NCBI GenBank assembly: GCA_964200075.2
Contig: CAXNAA020000379.1
Location: 1 to 21,872, forward strand
Direction: 5' to 3'
DNA from: Sphacelaria rigidula
Taxonomy: Eukaryota; Phaeophyceae; Sphacelariales
Length of the DNA: 21,872 bases
Part shown: positions 17,878 through 21,872 of the stretch, one piece after another
Layout: each line of letters begins with the position of its first letter
Numbering within the stretch: the stretch's first letter is position 1
Program-made: the position numbers and the translations under genes
Notes under the pieces: generated by a model
Database searches by the model: none
What the model saw: only the letters and a program-made list of their open reading frames with translations
What the model was told of the DNA's origin: nothing

Positions 17878-18224
17878 TCACCGATATTCCACTTTTGGTT
17901 TACAATATACTTCGTGCTCTGCGCAAGAGCCAGGAGCTATTGATTGCGTCTTCAGCGTCGAAAACCCCGGGACATGTGCCGTTGGCCTGCCATGCGATGA
18001 GTTTCGGCCTTGCTTTGACTTTTGAATTTCGGTGCTTGCACTGTACTGTCTTCCCCCGTTAAATGGAAAAACACTGAAACACTGAAACACTGAAACACTG
18101 TCAGCCGCGAGGTCCGTGCGATCCATGTGATCAATAGAAGCACGTCGGCGCTCCACAGAGCGGTGCTACCGTAGTGTCGACATATTTCGGTACAATGGAC
18201 CATGTCAGCAGAACACGCTGTCAC
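17878..18224 (-). repeat. Minus-strand copy of an unknown inverted repeat pair
   Basis: Read on the minus strand, this segment aligns with 18775-19075 on the + strand. Shared blocks include GGACCTCGC, the stretch around GGCCAA.CG.CACATGTC, GC.ATCAATAG and CCTGGCTCTTGCG with GCACGAAGTA just after. In translation: DVLLLITWIARTSRL here against EVLLLVTWTMRTSQL there, then QRHMSRGF against KRHMSRAF, then PGSCAEHEV against PGSCVQHEV. The copy carries a local 8-bp minisatellite absent from the other. The family is unknown to me. Confidence 0.7.
18070..18100. repeat. AACACTGA 8-bp minisatellite
   Basis: Four near-perfect copies of the 8-bp unit AACACTGA lie inside the minus-strand copy of the inverted repeat pair. 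The corresponding place in the + strand copy has no array, so the expansion is later than the duplication. Confidence 0.9.
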
Positions 18225-18456
18225 TCAGGTTGAAGAAAAAGCAAACCGACAGAAACGCGCACAAATGACACACGAAAAGAAAAGCACGGTTTAGACAGCG
18301 GAATCGGCAGGATGAGTTCGACACAGTGCTTGGTGATAAGTCTGGGCCGTGCCCAGAGTTGTGGCCTAGTTGTCCCAGCTCACAGTCCCGTCCTCTTCAT
18401 CGCCGTGTTGGTAGAAGTGCACATACCGCTAGACTGGAGAGGTGAACGCACTTTAA

Positions 18457-19110
18457 TACAAGAGAGAGAACAAACAGCCTTGTTTCCGCGAAGAAAATGG
18501 ACCACACCATGACGAGATGGACAACGATTATTCTGAAACTTGCCGTGCGGCTATCCGTGGGTACAGGAGCACAAACCAAATGTTTGGAAAGACGGCTGCA
18601 CGAGCATTGAGTCCGAACGGGTTCCGATATCTGGGTGCACAGTTTGTTTCTCGCCGAATCGGCTAATGCATTCTTCATGTTATGGGAGCACGGTGCAACA
18701 TGCTCCGTGAACATTTATCATTACTCTATCAAGAAGAAGGTCTGGGAGATCCCAGGTTGCAGGAAATTGATGTCAGTAAAGTGCATGTTGATTGTAATAT
18801 GGCGTATTTGGCTTAACTCTTATGAAACGCTGAAGTGTTGCTGTTGGTCACGTGGACCATGCGGACCTCGCAGCTTGTAATATTTTTCTGTTTAAGAAGC
18901 GAAGAAACACAATCATCCGATTTGATTTGTGTAGAAAAAGGAGGGCAAAAAGCGGCCAAACGACACATGTCGCGAGCTTTCTGGAAAATAACAGGGACCC
19001 TCGACGCGATCAATAGGTCGAAGGAATCGCCTGGCTCTTGCGTGCAGCACGAAGTACTTCTGAGTAGAAACGTCGATGCTTCGCGGAACCAAACTTTCAA
19101 ATGCCAATGA
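18457..19110 (+). pseudogene. Unknown ~217-codon frame with three stops; + copy of the inverted repeat
   Basis: One reading frame runs from 18457 to the stop at 19108-19110 with only three internal stops (18664 TAA, 18814 TAA, 18823 TGA). Chance alone would give around ten in this length. The text looks like a real protein: ETCRAAIRGYRSTNQMFGK, GFRYLGAQFVSRRIG, MLREHLSLLYQEEGLGDPRL, AEVLLLVTWTMRTSQL and KRHMSRAFWKITGTL. The part from about 18775 onward is the homologue of the minus-strand copy at 17878-18224, which is open in the matching frame over much of the shared part. The likeliest reading is a decayed mobile-element protein of a family I cannot name. A gene duplicate is the alternative. 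Confidence 0.45.
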
Positions 19111-19747
19111 TCCGCGGAGTTATGATCGGTTGAATACAAGGATATACATGAATATCAATAATATGTCCTGTACGTCGATACAGATGTGTGCTCTAGATAA
19201 TGCACATCTTGGTTGGGGACGACGTGATGTAATATGTCGTCGTCAAGGGCGGTGCTCGCGAACACAGACAGGGACATGCTACTCATCTCCAGCGTCGGGG
19301 TTAGAGCCGTCGAAGGTCAGCCATTTGATACGATTTGGAAAAGAGGTCTGGCGACTAAGGCATTACGCGCATATTGACTGGAACGCTGCCTCTCGTTTTA
19401 ACAGGGTTAAAAAACAATGGTGTTGCTACTTCCGTCTTCTCGACGACATCGACATCCTATCGTACATGGGCAAGGTCATGGTTTATAAGCTGAAATGGAC
19501 GAAGGGTATGACTCTCGGCCGACATACATACGTGCTCCTTCCGTGCGATATCATGAAGCTGCGGGTCCGCGCTGGAAGAACTTTCGCCGGAACAGGTGTC
19601 ATTGCAGCCTCAATGTCAATGCCTCAACATCAATTCCTCAACATCAATGCCTCAATACCAAAAGTCAGTCATGGCAGTCCAAACATGCCGCGCTGTGTGA
19701 ACGGAGGGAGCTATCCAATGTCAGATATTTACATGACGAATTGATAG
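19076..19747 (+). other. Longest open frame in the window (222 codons), unassigned
   Basis: The frame starts inside the end of the preceding repeat copy, in a different frame from it, and runs to a stop at 19745-19747. No domain or signal is recognised. Part of its C-terminal third is translated from a 14-bp tandem repeat, whose unit length would shift the reading frame with each copy gained or lost. That argues against a conserved protein. Probably fortuitous. Confidence 0.2.
19608..19659. repeat. 14-bp tandem repeat (CCTCAACATCAATG)
   Basis: Three full copies and one partial copy with small differences lie in a row (19608, 19622, 19636, 19650). Confidence 0.85.
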
Positions 19748-20455
19748 GTCAACCAAAAGCCACACATCATGGATCAAGGAGTAAGATGTGATCCTAAACC
19801 TAGCTCTAGCCCTTATCCACACAGACGTCGGTGAGACACGCGCCAACCTCACAAGACATGTCTGATGGTTTCACTTGCTGTAATGTTTTAGGCAAACTCA
19901 AACTTACTACATACACTGGATTATGTAGACAAGGACTCCCCCAACTCTGTTCGGTCACTGTAACCCGTCCGCAATGGTGATCATATCCAGGGCTGTATTA
20001 CAGCATATGTACTGCTATGGGGTACTGTGACGTACATTTTTCTGTCCCGTACTGACTGTTATTGGTGATATTAAGACGTGCACTTCCCTGCTCTGTGATG
20101 TACTTCCGATACGGGTTTCACATTGCCACGTGCTGTGATGGACCACACTGTACTGCTGTGTCACAAACACATGTAGAGACCCCGCATGCCATGCACCAGA
20201 TCGCAACAACCATTGACTGCTGATTGCAATACACCCTGGCGGATACATCACATTACCTACAACTGTGCGCAATACTAGCATCAAAATGATGAAAACCCCC
20301 ATGAATCCTACGGCACAAGGTACATTTGATCGTGAGCAGGAATGACGGAACAGTAGGTGGCCGTTCAAACAAAATCGAACAAATGGTTGATGAAGTAATA
20401 CTCGGAATATTACTTGCAACAGTACTGCACGGTGCATCGTTACGCATAGATTTCA
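19748..20455. other. No gene recognised
   Basis: Scattered TACTG/CTGTGATG words recur between 19990 and 20220. The minus-strand frame 20015-20437 (140 codons) has no motif. No RNA gene was seen. Confidence 0.4.
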
Positions 20456-20477
20456 TGTATGAAGATCGTTCCCCTAC

Positions 20478-20660
20478 TACTGTACAGTATTTCTTCCTCT
20501 TTTCTCCTCTTTCCCTGCCCTGTTTCTCTGCCCATCTTTTTTTCGTTATTTCTCTTTATAAGTCTACTCTGTTCTCTCTTTTGTCCTTCTTTCTTCTTCC
20601 TTCGCCCTTCTCCCTTCTTTCTATTTACCCTTTCTCGAGCTTCCTCCAGCGAGTGCTTTT
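20478..20660 (+). repeat. Pyrimidine-rich tract with a palindrome at its start
   Basis: From about 20488 to 20645 the + strand is almost all C/T, with TTCTTCC, CTTTCCC and TCTCTTT words. It is the strand-opposite counterpart of the purine-rich tract at 7290-7570. The 12-bp palindrome TACTGTACAGTA occupies 20478-20489. ORFs across the tract (Ser/Leu/Phe on +, Lys/Glu/Arg on -) are composition artefacts. Confidence 0.85.
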
Positions 20661-20769
20661 TCCGTACATGCACATCGGGTGCGTCTATCTTGGATCATCA
20701 GTTAATATAATTACTGATGTGCGGCAATCAAGGGCAGATATCCATAAAAAAATAATTCAACGTACACGA

Positions 20770-21285
20770 TAGATCGATAGATGGCAGCTTTTCCCCCTCG
20801 CAGCTACCCATCTCCAGGCACACGCGTATCCATCCACGTAAGCACACAACTCAGACCGCAGAGTTCAGTCCTTCTGAAGGCGGTTGTGACCCGTGCATCG
20901 AGTATTTTAGGCCCCAATCCCATGATAAAAGTTTATAGGCAAACGGGTACGAAAACAAATCCCTCGTCCGATTTTTTTGTGTTTGCGTTCGATGCCTCTC
21001 TTCATCCGTTTCTCTGCGCCTTGATCTTTGATGTCCTACCATATCACGTAGGCTTGTATATTTCACGTGCATATCTGATTAGAGATGCACATATTTTAAG
21101 CGCGGGTTTTGTTTTTGTGCACAGGTACCTGAAGCCATGCGATATGGACCCGCCTTCTTTCTCTCCCTCTTGCTTTAGTTCATTCGATCACGCTGTTTTC
21201 TCTTTTCCTGACTTCTTCACCTTTCCCCTTTTCTCGGGATATTTTCCTTCAGGGAATAAGCTGGTGTTGTTTTCGTTTGTATGTT

Positions 21286-21316
<31 letters not shown>

Positions 21317-21872
21317 GTCTATCTCGTTCTGACCACCGTTAGAGTCATGGCGGACCAGCCGGTATGCATGAACAGCAGTCAATGAACCAATCTATCACTC
21401 CGTCAATCAAATACTGCATGTGCGTAGAGAAATCTACACGAATCTATACAGTGTGGCGAAACATGGAACATCAACATCCATCGTGAGAAGTGAACGATTT
21501 ATCTGGCTACGTCCGCTTAGCTGGCAAAGCTTTCCACACGCTGGACGACCTGAATAACGACTCGTCCACATTCAACGTTCTCATGAATCAATCGAACGTA
21601 CACTCTTACTACCCGCAATTCATACGGCACGGCTCTCTCGCAAATTATGTCCATCCACCAATGACCCATCAATCATTATCACAGCAAAATCAAACGTATT
21701 TTTTCCATTTATGTGTTGTGCGGTCTATGCAACTGGAATAAATGGGGTATATTTTTCCCACCGGTTAGACACCCCTGAGGCAGTGTAAAAGCCATGGCTG
21801 TCTCTGGAAGTGGCGATCCCACAACGTAAAGCAACTCATTGCAGGCTGTCATCCAAATGCAAGAGATTCAGT
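20770..21872. other. No gene recognised, C/T-biased and A/T-rich parts
   Basis: A 183-codon + strand frame (20781-21332) runs through C/T-biased sequence and ends in the (TA)n run, so it is probably compositional. An 83-codon frame at 21490-21741 starts only with GTG and has no motif. No splice-consistent gene is visible. Confidence 0.4.
21286..21312. repeat. (TA)n microsatellite
   Basis: This is a pure alternating TA run of 27 bases. Confidence 0.97.

Noticed and set aside
20326-20772. 148-codon frame with a hydrophobic stretch
   Set aside because: The hydrophobic part is the pyrimidine-rich tract read in a Leu/Phe/Ser frame.
20781-21332. 183-codon + strand frame, rich in Phe/Ser/Pro
   Set aside because: Composition artefact of C/T-biased DNA, ending in the (TA)n run; no domain or splice support.
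1-21872. CRISPR array, bacterial operons, ribosome binding sites, rRNA
   Set aside because: No regularly spaced repeats, no closely packed frames and no rRNA-like conserved text; the splice sites and retroelement indicate a eukaryotic nuclear genome.

Overview
The window looks like nuclear DNA of a flagellated eukaryote with an intron-rich, repeat-rich genome. A stramenopile of the brown-alga type fits best, but this is inference: it rests on intron sizes of about 150-700 bp, short exons, a cilium/centriole-associated gene, abundant decayed retroelement DNA and near-balanced base composition. There is no operon structure and no bacterial signal. Almost none of the long open frames are intact genes; most of the window is intron, intergenic DNA and old mobile DNA.

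Layout. (1) 1-1265: mostly non-coding, with one candidate coiled-coil exon at 459-569. (2) 1266-5928: a decayed Ty1/copia LTR retrotransposon on the + strand. It shows gag, aspartic protease, GAG-pre-integrase/integrase, reverse transcriptase and RNase H in the canonical order, between two ~110-bp direct repeats read as LTR remnants. It has many stops and frameshifts, and the RT catalytic block is missing. (3) 5929-8158: no recognisable gene; inverted repeats, microsatellites and a long purine-rich tract. (4) 8159-10233 (perhaps to ~10907): the best gene in the window, a CCDC13-like coiled-coil protein. Five exons join in phase with no stop, and one intron appears to be of the GC-AG class. (5) 10908-13310: nothing recognisable. 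(6) 13314-15440: a cluster of inverted repeats, then a block of broken, coding-like segments of unknown family. (7) 15440-17890: intergenic, with a tRNA-like/SINE-like head and a pentamer repeat. (8) 17878-19110: two diverged copies of one unknown repeat in inverted orientation; the + copy forms a ~217-codon frame broken by only three stops. (9) 19111-21872: ORFs without recognisable content, a pyrimidine-rich tract and a (TA)n run.

How the parts relate: the only functional candidate is the CCDC13-like gene, expected at basal bodies/centriolar satellites. Its first visible exon is internal, so its 5' exons lie upstream. They may lie beyond the copia relic, in which case the relic would sit inside a large intron. 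All family assignments come from reading motifs by eye; no database search was run.
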